Source: JACVRN01 sp963715565
Lineage (GTDB): Bacteria > Acidobacteriota > Blastocatellia > Pyrinomonadales > Pyrinomonadaceae
Assembly (NCBI GenBank): GCA_963715565.1
Contig: OY970256.1
Location: 4,774,001-4,838,000 of the forward strand
Reading direction: 5' to 3'
DNA length: 64,000 nt
Within the stretch, counting starts at the first letter, position 1, and every line of letters begins with the position of its first letter. A model generated the notes under the pieces. It was not told the origin of the DNA. It searched no databases and worked only from the letters and a program-made list of their open reading frames with translations. A program made the translations under genes and the position numbers. Of the stretch, positions 49,101-56,490 are shown in pieces.

Positions 49101-52100
49101 CGCCAACGGCGTGGCGATGATTACCATCCGCGCCACGGACACGGGCGGTCTCTTCATCGACACCGTCCTGTCGGTAACTGTCAACTCGGTTAACGACCTG
49201 CCGACGGCAGACGCGCAGTCAGTCTCGACCAATGAGGACACGCCGCTGCCCATCACCCTGACGGGCTCGGATACGGAGACTCCTGCGGGCAGTCTCACCT
49301 TCATGGTCGTCACGGGTCCGGCAAACGGCGTGCTCTCGGGCACGGCTCCGAATTTGACCTACACGCCCAACGCTAATTACAACGGGCCTGATAGCTTTAC
49401 CTTCAAGGTCAACGACGGGACGAACGACAGCAACACGGCGACCATCTCGATTACCGTCAATCCGGTCAACGACACGCCGACGGCCAACGCGCAGAGCGTC
49501 AACACTAATGAAGACACTCCGCTTGGCATTACTTTAACGGGTTCAGATACTGAGACTGCTGCGGGCAGCCTCATCTTCAACGTCACCGTTCAGCCGACGA
49601 ACGGTGTTCTTTCCGGCACGGCTCCGAACCTGACCTACACGCCCAACGCTAATTACAACGGGCCTGATAGCTTCAAGTTCACCGTGACCGACACGGGCGA
49701 CGGCGTGTCCCCGGCGGCAACCAGCACGGAAGCGACCGTCACGATTACGGTCAACCCGGTGGCTGACACCCCGTCTGTGACGAACGCCACGACCAGCGTC
49801 AACACGCAGACAACTTCCGGCCTCGTCATCAGCCGCAACGCTGCGGACGGCGCTGAAGTCACACACTTCAAGATCACCAACATCCAGAACGGCACGCTCT
49901 TCCTGAACGACGGCGTGACGCCGGTTGCAAGCGGAAGCTTTATCACTTTCGCGCAGGGCAACGCTGGATTGAAGTTCACGCCCGCGCTCAACTTCAACGG
50001 CACGGCGAGCTTCGACATACAGGCTTCCACGAGCAACGTGGACGCAGGACTTGGCGGCAGCGTCATCACAGCCAACATCACGGTTGGTTGTGGCTCCACG
50101 GTCGTCATCAACAGCAACAACTCGGGCGCGGGCTCTCTGCGTGATATCGTCCTCCAAGCGTGTGCAGGTGCCACCATCACGTTTGACATGACAACGGTCA
50201 CAAGCCCGATCACGCTCACGAGCGGCCAGATTGTTATTGACAAGAACCTGACAATCACAGGGCCTGGAGCGAACCTCCTGACCATTAGCGGCAACAGCGC
50301 GAGCCGCGTGTTCAGAGTTGACGCCGGTAATATTGTCAGCATCAGCGGATTGAGGATTGCAAACGGCAATACCGTAAGCACTGGCAATGGCGGCGGTATT
50401 GCCAATAGCGGCAACCTCACGCTCGACCGCGTGACAATCTTCAGCAACACGGCAAACTTCGGGAGCAGCGGCGGCGGCGTCTCCAACAGCACCGGAGCTA
50501 CGCTGATTATCACCAGCAGCACCATCGCGCTTAACAATGCCGCTGGTGATGGCGGCGGTATTAACAACGAAGGCACGCTCACGCTCACCAACAGCACTAT
50601 CACGGGCGGCAATGCCTCTAGACACGGCGGCGGCATTAACAATACCGGCACGATGACTGCCCTCAACAACACCATCACGGGCAACCGCGCCGACTCCGAC
50701 GGCGATAGCATCGGTGATGGCGGCGGCATCGCTGCCTCCGGCACCGAGACGCTGAACAACACGATTGTGGCCGGTAATTTCAAGGGCTTAGTCCCGTCCA
50801 CGACGCCTAATGATATCGCTGGCGGCACAGTCAACACGGCCAATAACAACCTCGTTGGCGACGCTGCGACGAGCGGCGGCATCACGAACGGCGTGAGCGG
50901 CAACAAGGTCGGCAACAGTGGCGCGGGCACCATCAACATCAACACGGTGCTCAACACCAGCTTGGCCAACAACGGCGGCCCGACGCAGACGCACGCGCTC
51001 GTCGGTGGCAGCCCTGCCATTGACATGGCCAGCAACGCGCTCGCGCCTGCCACAGACCAGCGTGGCGAGGCACGACCCTTTGACGGCGACGGCAACGGCA
51101 CGGCCACTTCCGACATCGGTTCGTTCGAGCTGACGAACGCCGTCCCGACGACCACAGGCATCTCGAACGTCACGGTCGCCGAGAACGCGCCCGACACGGT
51201 CATTAACCTCTTCACGTCCTTCGCGGACGCGGAGACGCCTGATGCCTCGCTCGTCTACACGGTGCAGGGCAATACCAATCTGGGTCTCTTTACCAACGTA
51301 GCAATCGCGGGCGGCCAATTGACGCTCGACTACGCACCGGGCGCTGTAGGCGTGTCCACCATCACCATCCGCGCCACGGATGCGGGCGGGGCATTTGTTG
51401 AGACGAGCTTCACCGTTACAGTCCTTGAGGGCGGAACGTTGCAGTTCAGCTCGGCGACCTACTCCGTCAACGAGGGTGCCGGAAACGCCGTCATTACAAT
51501 CACGCGCACGGGTGGTAGCGCAGGCGCTGCCTCCGTCCTCTTCCAGACCTCGAACGGCACGGCGGGCGCGGCTGATTACACCACCGTCTCGACCACCGTG
51601 AACTTCGCGGACGGCCAGACGTCGGCGATGGTCAACGTGCCCATCACAAGCGATGCGATAGACGAGCCTGATGAAACGGTCAGCCTCTCGCTCAGCCTAG
51701 TGATGGGTTCGGGTACGCTTGGTGTGCCGAGCGGGGCTGTCCTGACCATCACGGACGACGACGCGACACCGACGATCTCCATCAACGATGTCTCGGTCAC
51801 AGAAGGCGACAGTGGCACTATCAATGCCGTCTTCAACGTCACGCTCTCGGGTCAAAGCTCGTCGCCCATCACGGTCAACTTCGCGACCGCCAACGGCACG
51901 GCCACTGCTCCGGGCGACTACACGTCGAACTCCGGAATGGTGACCTTCAATCCGGGCGAGACCACGCAGATGGTCACCGTCACCGTCAAGGGCGACGTGT
52001 TCTTCGAGGCCAACGAGACCTTCTTCGTCAACCTGAGTGGCGCAACCAACGCCACCATCGCTGACAATCAAGGACTCGGCACCATCCTGAATGACGACGC

Positions 52101-53337
52101 GGCGGGCGGTGTCTTCCAGTTCAGCGCGGCCACTTACACCGTGGCCGAGAGCGGCGGTCAAGTCACGATTACGGTCAACCGCACGGGCGATACTACATTG
52201 GCCGCCAACGTTGACTTTGCCACCTCCGACGATTCGAACTCCAACTCAATCGTCACCTGCTCGATAGTCAACGGCGTCGCCAATTCGCGCTGCGACTTTA
52301 CGACTGCCGCTGGCACACTGCGGTTCGCCGCAGGCGAAACAACCAAGACCTTCAATGTCTTGATCTCGCAGGATTCCTTCGTGGAAGGGCTTGAGTCGCT
52401 TTCGCTCGAACTCTCGAATCCGACGAACAACGCTGTGTTGGCAGCACCTTCGTCGTCCACGCTGCAAATCACGGATGACGCGACCGAAGCCCCAGGCAAC
52501 GTCATTGACAATGCGTCAGACTTCGTCCGTCAGCATTATCACGACTTCCTGAACCGCGAGCCGGATGCGGCGGGCCTTGCGTTCTGGACCGACAACATCA
52601 CCAAGTGCAACGACCCGGCTCGCCGACCGGCGGGTCAGACCGTGGCAGAGTGTATAGACAAGCAGCGCGAAGTGACCTCGTCGGCCTTCTTCTTAGCGCC
52701 TGAATTCCAGGCCACAGGCGGGTTCGTGTACCGGCTCTACAAGGGAAGCTTGCCGGGCACGCCGAATTACGACAACGCCTCTCAGGGCAGATACCCGACC
52801 TTCCTTGAGTTCGTACGCGACAGCCGTCGTGTGGCCGAAGGCATCATCGTCAACGGACAGATATCGGCGGCGGTGTTGGAAGCCAACCGTGCGGCGTTTG
52901 CAGAAGAGTTCACGCAAAGGCCGGAGTTCCTGACAGAGTACGGCGGATTGAACAACACGCAGTACGTGGACAGGTTGTTGCAGGTCGCCTTCCTCTTCCT
53001 GACGGCAGCCCAGCGTCAGGCTCTGATAGACGGCTTGAACAACTCGACTGAGACGCGTGCCACCGTGCTCCGGAAGGTAGTGGATGGAACAGTCTTCATC
53101 AGTGAAGGCAACGTCCAGTTCACTACGCCATACGGCCAGATTTTCTTCGAACGGGAAATCAGGCGCATGATGGTCATGATGGAGTACATGGGTTATCTGA
53201 GGCGCAACCCTGACGCGCCCGGATTTAACTTCTGGCTGAACAAGCTCAACTTCTACAACGGCGATTTCTTCCAGGCGCAGATGGTTCGTTCGTTCCTGGT
53301 CTCGCCGGAATATAGAGCGCGCTTCGGCACACCATAA
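40174..53337 (+). CDS. Giant exported multidomain surface protein (DUF11, Ig-like, beta-helix, lamin-tail, cadherin-like, Calx-beta, DUF4214)
   Basis: 4387 residues without interruption. The signal peptide is near 15-36 (VFTNCLLSFIMLITPFAQVAAA). Order by approximate residue: first half of a DUF11 domain with a cadherin-like module (90-230); five 105-residue Ig-like (SbsA type) repeats (235-760); cadherin-like (775-855); right-handed beta-helix (860-1530); linker, then the second half of DUF11 (GTLPAGKGVTITFQVTI, near 1735); cadherin-like (1810); lamin-tail domain (1898-2150); a long run of cadherin-like repeats (2156-3193); second beta-helix beginning VVINSNNSGAGSLRDIVLQA (3308-3650); three Calx-beta repeats (3753-4105); C-terminal DUF4214 (4111-4387). 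Such proteins are secreted adhesins or matrix components. Almost no cysteine occurs in the repeats. Confidence 0.93.
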   Translation: MSRSIPRPLPSNTRVFTNCLLSFIMLITPFAQVAAATLNKTAAASAAETKASGPKVPSEAEVGQRLFGANAPVTLPAPQANLITATKTDTYAADPNPATPGDTISYTVQVNNGGAFDATGVTFTDTIDPNTTLVPGSLKVSPLAFADTYNTAQGAALNIVAPGVLANDTGTPSPTAVPIVAGPTTGGGTVTLNADGSFNYTPAPAFTGSDTFTYTVTNGQAPNDTATVTIQVDAPPSVTATTPTNGAVNQITTANITVTFSEAVNAAANSFSISCTVSGAHTFALSGGPTTWTLNPDTDFTQGETCTVTVVAANVTDTDTNDPPDNMTADFVFSFSIDAAPSVTATTPTNGATNQATTANVDVTFSESVNAPAAAFTISCTVSGAHAFALSGGPTTFTLNPTVDFTQGETCTVTVVAANVTDTDANDPPNNMLANFVFSFSIDAAPTVTATTPTNGATNQTTTANVDITFSEPVNTNASSFTISCTVSGAHTFVSSGGPTTWTLNPTVDFTQGETCTVTVVAAQVTDVDANDPPDNMLANFVFSFSIDAAPTVTATTPTNGATQVANNTNVSVTFSEGVNFTASSFTISCATSGAHTAAVSGGPTVWTLNPDTDFTNGELCTVTILAAQVTDADGNDPPDNMGANFVFTFTIDVPPSVTTTVPTNGATGVAPTTNITVNFSEPVNATTSSFTIECPGGGGAEPYTLSASPSNTFTLNPNPDLPEGTICTVTVIANQITDQDTGDPPDNMTANHVFTFSIPPRAVDDARNATGNIQIVTTGRSNFSVLSNDVFPVADPVLITTFDATSVRGGNVTMVSNTGTFSYNPPAGYEGTDTFNYTITNAAGSDVGTVTITIVGMIWFINTAPPAAACTTIGNTCGRLTHPLTSLPAFEAANGGVTMNGTDVRDPEAGDHIFIYTGSSNYVGPLTLEANQRVIGQGANGTLQTLSGITPATDSDTLPTTTNSVAGRPTIGTNGFTLAANNRLYGLAFSNTSGAAITGSSVGALILADIGINNPSSNGAGINLTGGTSVELTGANNTIVTRSGVGLNISNVTINTNNVTLKSISVGNATADPDPASGIILSNTGTTAGTHGSLIIVGDGNVAVGGNSSGGTIQNTTSHGISLTNTRAPSITNINIQSATGSCIDGTGVVNFTLVNSTINNCGTIGVGDTSNVAFNDQSVGTENNLSGVVNISNNILTNAAFHGVDVYNHAGTISDIDINGNTITSTTSTATSKGSGIRLVAFGSAAGVANVTKADINNNTISNFPSAGGIIAFGGNPNTGGGAPAGVYGTLNSATDIINITGNTIKGQNSGNKMGTNAIQASVAGRGQGNYNISNNGTIANPITNVAGNVISTSALGVANVSMTINNNVIVANHQTDFGGPFGISTGAGQVTGIGDTAALFVVITNNNVSQTDSSGIRVTAGEGHAAVHAAIKNNTIGAPVGAGVANGIRIDSGSTAASSIDNLVCIEISGNTTAGESGQPGIGLRKQGTVASTHDFGIEGLAPSPATAAQADTFVTGQNPGSSGGVLIISGDNFVSCATAPFAMLMPDKSRTDDRAQLDNPFGQDGAQSELALSILRGDVASIFESLNNATPSVLTTDSRQTAQLEAGAFVADDESRGFTRAALDMSSATTDGGVTTVVERAGLSGIEVVRAGYSVPDYEEGALIARANLNEQRPARLTRASFSSNDRVLGESRQELAHARKARKATGILTGASASATGSMMSPPMPSGETVNATIGTLPAGKGVTITFQVTIDTPYNGGANVSNQGTIAGTVQAAPFNKVTDDPGTGAANDATLTPVQGMPVANDDNYTTFKDTPLSIAAPGVLANDTGSPTATAIVAGPTTAGGTVTLNADGSFSYTPAAGYTGPDSFTYTATNGSGSDTATVNITVADTSAIFINEVLFNPPGTDAPNEYIEIRGPAGSTIPAGTYFVGIEGDSGSNNGDVQVLINLSGLTFGANGFLVLLQNGNTYTTAAGATVVTSTTTGFGGLPGGIWQSDAGATDIENASTTFMLVQTGVAPTLTNDIDSNDDGTPDGSVYAGWAVVDSVGVLDGSATTDRTYGDISFSNNTGTPGSATGTTILVTFIGGYVGRIGDSTGSTAADWVASAMTAGTSGTVPNFTLTTTSTQTEPTSFAGKALNHIGASNFTNVAPVNTVPGAQAAQEDVPLVFTGATQISISDVDAGGATVQVSLTAVNGTISLGGTAGLDFACGGCSGDGTNDASMVFQGTIAAINTALNNLTFTPTSNFSSPPDASLTILTDDLGNTGVGGAKTDSDTILITVGAVNDPPSFVIAGNPPAVNEDAGPQTVNGFATSISQGTGETGQTLTFNISAAGTTGNIAFSSGPAIDATTGNLTYTTSPDTNGTATFNVTLSDNGSNVPPNSNTSGTQQFTITVNAVDDAPTFTKGADPSVDEDAGPQTIAGFATNFQPGPVTATDEAGQTLVSYNVSVTGTTGSLSFTSAPAINNAGTLTFTTAADTFGTATVDVTVTDSGSNVPPNVNTSAVQTFTITVNEVNDPPSFTLAGNPAAVNEDAGAQTVVGFASAISQGVGETGQTLTFNVTAAGTTGNIAFSSAPAIDPTTGNLTYTASADTNGTATFNVTLSDNGSNVAPNSNTSGTQQFTITVNAVNDAPTFQIPSNPPAVNEDAGAQAVAGFATNFQPGPPAATDEAGQTLVGYTVTQTGTTGNLAFTSGPSIDNAGQLTYTPTNNTSGTATFDVVATDSGSGVAPNVNQSAPISFTITVNGQNDAPVLDNAGNMSLTAINEDVPNASNPGTLVADIIASAGGDRITDNDAGALEGIAVTAVDNTNGTWQFSIDNGTNWTPFGTPDTLNSRLLAADALTRVRFIPNANFNGTVDPGITFRAWDQTSGTNGGTADTTVVGGTTAFSTATETASITVNAQNDNPTTIGIPPVVVNEDAPDTVIDLRLFFNDVEDLPAGLVYTVQANTNPGLFTSTGINNANDNLTLDYAPNANGVAMITIRATDTGGLFIDTVLSVTVNSVNDLPTADAQSVSTNEDTPLPITLTGSDTETPAGSLTFMVVTGPANGVLSGTAPNLTYTPNANYNGPDSFTFKVNDGTNDSNTATISITVNPVNDTPTANAQSVNTNEDTPLGITLTGSDTETAAGSLIFNVTVQPTNGVLSGTAPNLTYTPNANYNGPDSFKFTVTDTGDGVSPAATSTEATVTITVNPVADTPSVTNATTSVNTQTTSGLVISRNAADGAEVTHFKITNIQNGTLFLNDGVTPVASGSFITFAQGNAGLKFTPALNFNGTASFDIQASTSNVDAGLGGSVITANITVGCGSTVVINSNNSGAGSLRDIVLQACAGATITFDMTTVTSPITLTSGQIVIDKNLTITGPGANLLTISGNSASRVFRVDAGNIVSISGLRIANGNTVSTGNGGGIANSGNLTLDRVTIFSNTANFGSSGGGVSNSTGATLIITSSTIALNNAAGDGGGINNEGTLTLTNSTITGGNASRHGGGINNTGTMTALNNTITGNRADSDGDSIGDGGGIAASGTETLNNTIVAGNFKGLVPSTTPNDIAGGTVNTANNNLVGDAATSGGITNGVSGNKVGNSGAGTININTVLNTSLANNGGPTQTHALVGGSPAIDMASNALAPATDQRGEARPFDGDGNGTATSDIGSFELTNAVPTTTGISNVTVAENAPDTVINLFTSFADAETPDASLVYTVQGNTNLGLFTNVAIAGGQLTLDYAPGAVGVSTITIRATDAGGAFVETSFTVTVLEGGTLQFSSATYSVNEGAGNAVITITRTGGSAGAASVLFQTSNGTAGAADYTTVSTTVNFADGQTSAMVNVPITSDAIDEPDETVSLSLSLVMGSGTLGVPSGAVLTITDDDATPTISINDVSVTEGDSGTINAVFNVTLSGQSSSPITVNFATANGTATAPGDYTSNSGMVTFNPGETTQMVTVTVKGDVFFEANETFFVNLSGATNATIADNQGLGTILNDDAAGGVFQFSAATYTVAESGGQVTITVNRTGDTTLAANVDFATSDDSNSNSIVTCSIVNGVANSRCDFTTAAGTLRFAAGETTKTFNVLISQDSFVEGLESLSLELSNPTNNAVLAAPSSSTLQITDDATEAPGNVIDNASDFVRQHYHDFLNREPDAAGLAFWTDNITKCNDPARRPAGQTVAECIDKQREVTSSAFFLAPEFQATGGFVYRLYKGSLPGTPNYDNASQGRYPTFLEFVRDSRRVAEGIIVNGQISAAVLEANRAAFAEEFTQRPEFLTEYGGLNNTQYVDRLLQVAFLFLTAAQRQALIDGLNNSTETRATVLRKVVDGTVFISEGNVQFTTPYGQIFFEREIRRMMVMMEYMGYLRRNPDAPGFNFWLNKLNFYNGDFFQAQMVRSFLVSPEYRARFGTP
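40875..42450 (+). repeat. Five tandem 315-bp repeats within the giant gene
   Basis: Units start near 40875, 41190, 41505, 41820 and 42135, each at the codons for TATTPTNGA or similar. Units 1-4 are very alike in DNA as well as protein (for example CCCACCAACGGCGCGACCAA in units 2 and 3), while unit 5 is more diverged. The length is exactly 105 codons. Confidence 0.85.
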
Positions 53338-53397
53338 AGATGATGATGAAAGGGCGCGGGCTCAGAGGTCCGCTCTCTGGAAACTGAAACTTAAAAC

Positions 53398-53443
53398 AGG
53401 CCGTCGAATCTCAAAGGCGAGACTCGACGGCCTGATTTTTTTT
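53398..53443 (+). terminator. Rho-independent terminator of the giant gene
   Basis: AGGCCGTCGAATCTC pairs with GAGACTCGACGGCCT (one G-T pair) and is followed by eight T. It lies 60 bp after the stop. Confidence 0.9.
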
Positions 53444-53462
53444 GAGGAGCTAATTGAAAAGC

Positions 53463-53537
53463 CGTAAATCGTAAATGGTAAATCGTGAATAGAAGAGAGC
53501 CGTTCCTCTATTCACGATTTACCATTTACGATTTACG
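53463..53537. repeat. 'gtaaatcgtaaatggtaaatcgtgaat' inverted repeat
   Basis: The left half is complementary to the right half. It has the same words as the repeat at 28451-28537 and lies at the end of the next minus-strand gene. Confidence 0.8.
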
Positions 53538-53540
53538 AGC

Positions 53541-53921
53541 TTATGCAGACTTGTTGACCCAGACCTTGATGTGTCCCTGCCGGTTGGGTGTCATGCGGCC
53601 CGCCGCGCGCGCTTTCAAAGCCGCTCCCGTAGACTTTGCGTCGTCGCGTGCGGACGCGCCCCACGCCATGCAGGCGAAGGCGGCGAGCCCCAGGGCCGCG
53701 CAGGCGGCCAGAGAAATGATTGTCACCTGATCCAGAACGGCGTAGCTGACGCGTACGTCGCCCAGGGCTTTCAAGAGCAAAGCGACCATGCCCACCATGC
53801 TCATCAAGACTAGAAAGAGCACGCCTGCGCTGACGCTGGCGACGACAAAGAGCACGCCCCACGTTATTAGTCTGGCTTTGGCGAGAGTTGCGCTTGATGC
53901 AGAGAGCGACCGATTCATCAT
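53541..53921 (-). CDS. Small membrane protein with two transmembrane helices
   Basis: 126 residues. Two hydrophobic helices (WGVLFVVASVSAGVLFLVLMSM and VTIISLAACAALGLAAFACM) are followed by a basic tail rich in alanine and lysine. There is no recognised family. It stands alone between the giant gene and a gap. The start has two adjacent ATG codons (53921 and 53918). Confidence 0.6.
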   Translation of the reverse strand: MMNRSLSASSATLAKARLITWGVLFVVASVSAGVLFLVLMSMVGMVALLLKALGDVRVSYAVLDQVTIISLAACAALGLAAFACMAWGASARDDAKSTGAALKARAAGRMTPNRQGHIKVWVNKSA

Positions 53922-54423
53922 CCGAAAAACCTCACAGAATTGCCTGATTAGGAATAGCCTGCGAAAAATATATCAGGCGAAAGCCGTCAGTTTGTCGCAA
54001 TTAGCTTGCCGTATTTTTACATTTCGTGTATCAGATAAGGGCTGCTTGTGCGACCAGCCTAGAGGGGATGCCGGAAATTCTGCCACCTGCCGAAAAAACA
54101 CTTTACGGGCCCAGGCAGATTCTCTCTGAAAAGATAGCTGGTCGTCATAATTGTAGTGAAAAACAGACGGACAATTGCTAGAATTGCGGCGGGCCAGAGT
54201 TACTCCCACCAATAGGTTTTCTTCCTCAGACAAGAAGTACTCCAAGGGGTTTGAGCTTACGACTGTAAGTGAGCCTTAGTGCTCTATTATTGCGCAAAAG
54301 ATCGGAAACTCACCGTAGCTACGAGGAGCGTATCGTTCACGCTCCATCTCCGGAATCAAAGCGCCGAGCCATAGCAACAAGTAATACCCTCGCTATATTT
54401 AACCATCAGCAGGAGACAGAATC
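53922..54423. other. Gap without a recognisable gene
   Basis: No frame shows a ribosome site with protein-like composition. The last 20 bp carry a CAGGAGA ribosome site for the Tat-exported gene. Nothing else is noted. Confidence 0.4.
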
Positions 54424-54906
54424 ATGACCACATCACGCCGGAAATTTCTAAAATGGAGTGCCCTGACGTCCCTCTTCGCCGGTCTGACCCTGAGGACCGG
54501 CATCTTTTCGCTGGCGCAGGAAGGCCCCCCGCAGAAAGATAGCCGCGGCTTGTTCATCGTTCCCGAAGAAGCCAAAAGAGAGAACCTCTTCCACTTTAGC
54601 AAAAGCTCCTTCGAGCCCTACCTGAAATCAGAGTTCCGCGTCCAACTGGGCCGCACCACGACCACCCTGACGCTCGTCCAGATAGCGGATTGCGATTCCC
54701 CCAACCGATTAAGAAGAGGGGAATGCTTCGTGCTGATCTTCAAGTCGGACAAGAAACTACCCGAGGGCATCACCACCGCCAATCTGGAACATGACGCGCT
54801 CGGCACATTCCCCCTGTTTCTGGGCAACTGGAAAAACTGGAACGACCCGAACGGAATATATTATCAAGCCACTATCAACCGCACAGAGCCTGCGGTTGCC
54901 ATGTGA
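54424..54906 (+). CDS. Tat-exported DUF6916 protein
   Basis: 160 residues. The twin-arginine signal SRRKFLKWSALTSLFAGL is at the N-terminus, so the folded protein is exported by Tat. Residues 60-155 match the DUF6916 layout of 36887-37198: FRVQLGRTTTTLTLVQIADC, then ECFVLIFKSDKKLPEG, LEHDALGTFPLFLG and YYQATINR. It is a second member of the family within one locus; one is cytoplasmic, one exported. Its role is unknown, but pairing with tail-collar proteins suggests a part in building or anchoring the fibres. Confidence 0.8.
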   Translation: MTTSRRKFLKWSALTSLFAGLTLRTGIFSLAQEGPPQKDSRGLFIVPEEAKRENLFHFSKSSFEPYLKSEFRVQLGRTTTTLTLVQIADCDSPNRLRRGECFVLIFKSDKKLPEGITTANLEHDALGTFPLFLGNWKNWNDPNGIYYQATINRTEPAVAM

Positions 54907-55213
54907 GCTAAAGAGCGCAGGCGGATTCTCAGCCTCCTCTCTGAGCTTCAAGCCCTGTATAGCAGGCATTGCATGACGCCTGCTATACAGGAGCACAAGC
55001 CTTCGAACCAGGGAAGCGATTACCTACGGATGCCTTTTAGCTGCGCGGCGCGCGCACTCATCAACAAGAGCTTGAGTTCTTTCACCCTTCATTATGTAAT
55101 CAGCATCTGATTGCAACACCGCTGTAATAAAGAATGAGGCTGGCAGGAATTAATATCGAAATTGGTTTTGGTTCTTTAAGCTCTGCGGTCAGGGAAGGAG
55201 AAAATGATCCGCT
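54907..55213. other. Gap with a perfect hairpin
   Basis: At 54954-54991 CCTGTATAGCAGGC pairs with GCCTGCTATACAGG (14 bp), probably a terminator-like structure for the Tat-exported gene, although no T-run follows. The rest holds nothing recognisable. Confidence 0.55.
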
Positions 55214-55471
55214 ATGTCCCCCAAAGTGATTAGCGAACAGGTCTACCGCGAACGAGAGTGTATCCACCGCAACGTGGTCTCGGCAGGAAAATTTTACGGT
55301 GGTCATACTTACATCAACTACCTACAGCGTCTGCGGGGCAAAGAGGCTACAGATTTCGCCCTTCGAGTGACGCCATTTTTCTGGTCCGATGCAGGCGAGA
55401 TAATGGTCTGGCTCTGTGATAACTGCGCGGCCCAGCTCGGCGTCATCACGGCAGCCAACGCCGCAACCTGA
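55214..55471 (+). CDS. Small protein of unknown function
   Basis: 85 residues. The start is preceded by GGAAGGAGAAAA at a rather long distance. It contains ECIHRNVV and a single WLCDNCAAQLG CxxC pair that could bind a metal. No family is recognised. It lies in the transition between the GC-rich chromosome and the AT-rich element. Confidence 0.4.
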   Translation: MSPKVISEQVYRERECIHRNVVSAGKFYGGHTYINYLQRLRGKEATDFALRVTPFFWSDAGEIMVWLCDNCAAQLGVITAANAAT

Positions 55472-55505
55472 ATCCTGCTCTCTCTCCCCGGAAGAAAAAG
55501 CATCT

Positions 55506-55730
55506 CTACTTTTTCCGGTCCTGCTGCTGTTCACCCGCGGCGGGTTCATCCCATAAGCCATCTCGCCTGAAGGCGGCCAACCCGCGAAGCAACAATTTCT
55601 GCGTCGCATAGCTCAAGCTTCGTTCATCCCGCTCCACTATTTCCACCAGCTCATCCCTGACATCGACCGGCAGCCACAGCGGAACCTTCACCTCGCCCTT
55701 GAGATTCCGTTTTCCGGAGACCTTCATCAT
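55506..55730 (-). CDS. Ribbon-helix-helix-like DNA-binding protein
   Basis: 74 residues. The N-terminal strand EVKVPLWLPVDVRDELVEI and the helix pair RSLSYATQKLLLRGLAAF have the CopG/Arc shape, in which a beta strand pair reads DNA. A second ATG lies one codon later. There is no toxin gene beside it, so a solo regulator or the orphan half of a toxin-antitoxin pair is possible. Confidence 0.5.
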   Translation of the reverse strand: MMKVSGKRNLKGEVKVPLWLPVDVRDELVEIVERDERSLSYATQKLLLRGLAAFRRDGLWDEPAAGEQQQDRKK

Positions 55731-55942
55731 GAGTATCCTTCACATGCTACTGCTTTATTGTTTTTGAGAGACTCGTACCCATCCTTCACAATTTTAGCGC
55801 ATCAATACGAAAAGCATTCGACCGCTTTAGAACACAGGCTGTAAAAGTGAATTGACGAGGTTTGAGACGGAAGCAGAAATTGACGAAGAAACTGACCCAA
55901 CCAGAATTCAGGCCATCCTCAACGCCACCAAATCTGATAAAT

Positions 55943-56158
55943 CTACTTCGTTAGGACATGAAACGAATGCTGTATAAGCAGGATAAGGATGAGGATAGCT
56001 ACAACAAGCTCTTTAGCCTCCCAAGCCAGCTCCTTACTCCGCTTTACTATATGAATCGCGGCGTTGAAGTAGTAGTCAATTGTGGGATGTGCTCTACGTT
56101 CGGCTTGCGGAAACAGAGTTACACCCAAACTCGTGTGTGAATCCTTAGTCGTAGACAT
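55943..56158 (-). CDS. Small membrane protein near the element boundary
   Basis: 71 residues from an ATG with GAAGGA seven nt upstream. The C-terminal helix ELVVAILILILLIQHSF is strongly hydrophobic. No family is recognised. The DNA is AT-richer than the chromosome to the left. A plus-strand stretch at 55871-55970 (ETEAEIDEETDPTRIQ) may be a coding remnant. Confidence 0.45.
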   Translation of the reverse strand: MSTTKDSHTSLGVTLFPQAERRAHPTIDYYFNAAIHIVKRSKELAWEAKELVVAILILILLIQHSFHVLTK

Positions 56159-56304
56159 ACCATTTTCCTTCAGGTCTAGTATGTAAACTGGCGGACAATG
56201 GCTGAAAAGCCAAAGGTGAGAAGCCGCTTGGGAAAGTGTGACCGAAGACAGGTTATTCCGCTTTAAATTTTAAGTCAAGCTCAAACCCTTAAGCTCTTTG
56301 ATTA

Positions 56305-56359
56305 TGCCGGTGGAGGGACTTGAACCCCCACGCCCTTGCGAGCGGCAGATTTTGAGTCT
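56305..56359 (-). tRNA. 3' portion of tRNA-Leu(CAA), attL of the integrated element
   Basis: Read on the minus strand it gives the anticodon loop CTCAAAA (anticodon CAA), a long variable arm, a T arm with GTTCAAGT and the acceptor end CACCGGCA. The 5' half is absent: beyond 56359 the anticodon stem no longer pairs. Integrases often use tRNA 3' ends. The integrase gene starts 131 bp away on the side of the missing half, as expected if the intact tRNA now lies at the far (right) end of the element. Confidence 0.8.
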
Positions 56360-56490
56360 CTCCAAGCTCCCACAACATAATAATCTCTAAGGAAAATAAA
56401 TCTTCAACTGTCCTTCAAGGCTGAAACAAAACTTGAATGTGTTAACGAGTGTGTTAATGCATTTCAAGGTTGCCAGCAAAGGAGGCAGCT

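Noticed and set aside
40882..52467. Long minus-strand frames inside the giant gene
   Set aside because: They are by-products of its repetitive, codon-biased sequence; the plus strand has a continuous multidomain product.
53485..54129. Plus-strand frames over the small membrane protein and the following gap
   Set aside because: They start in a repeat and oppose a better minus-strand gene; the rest lacks any support.
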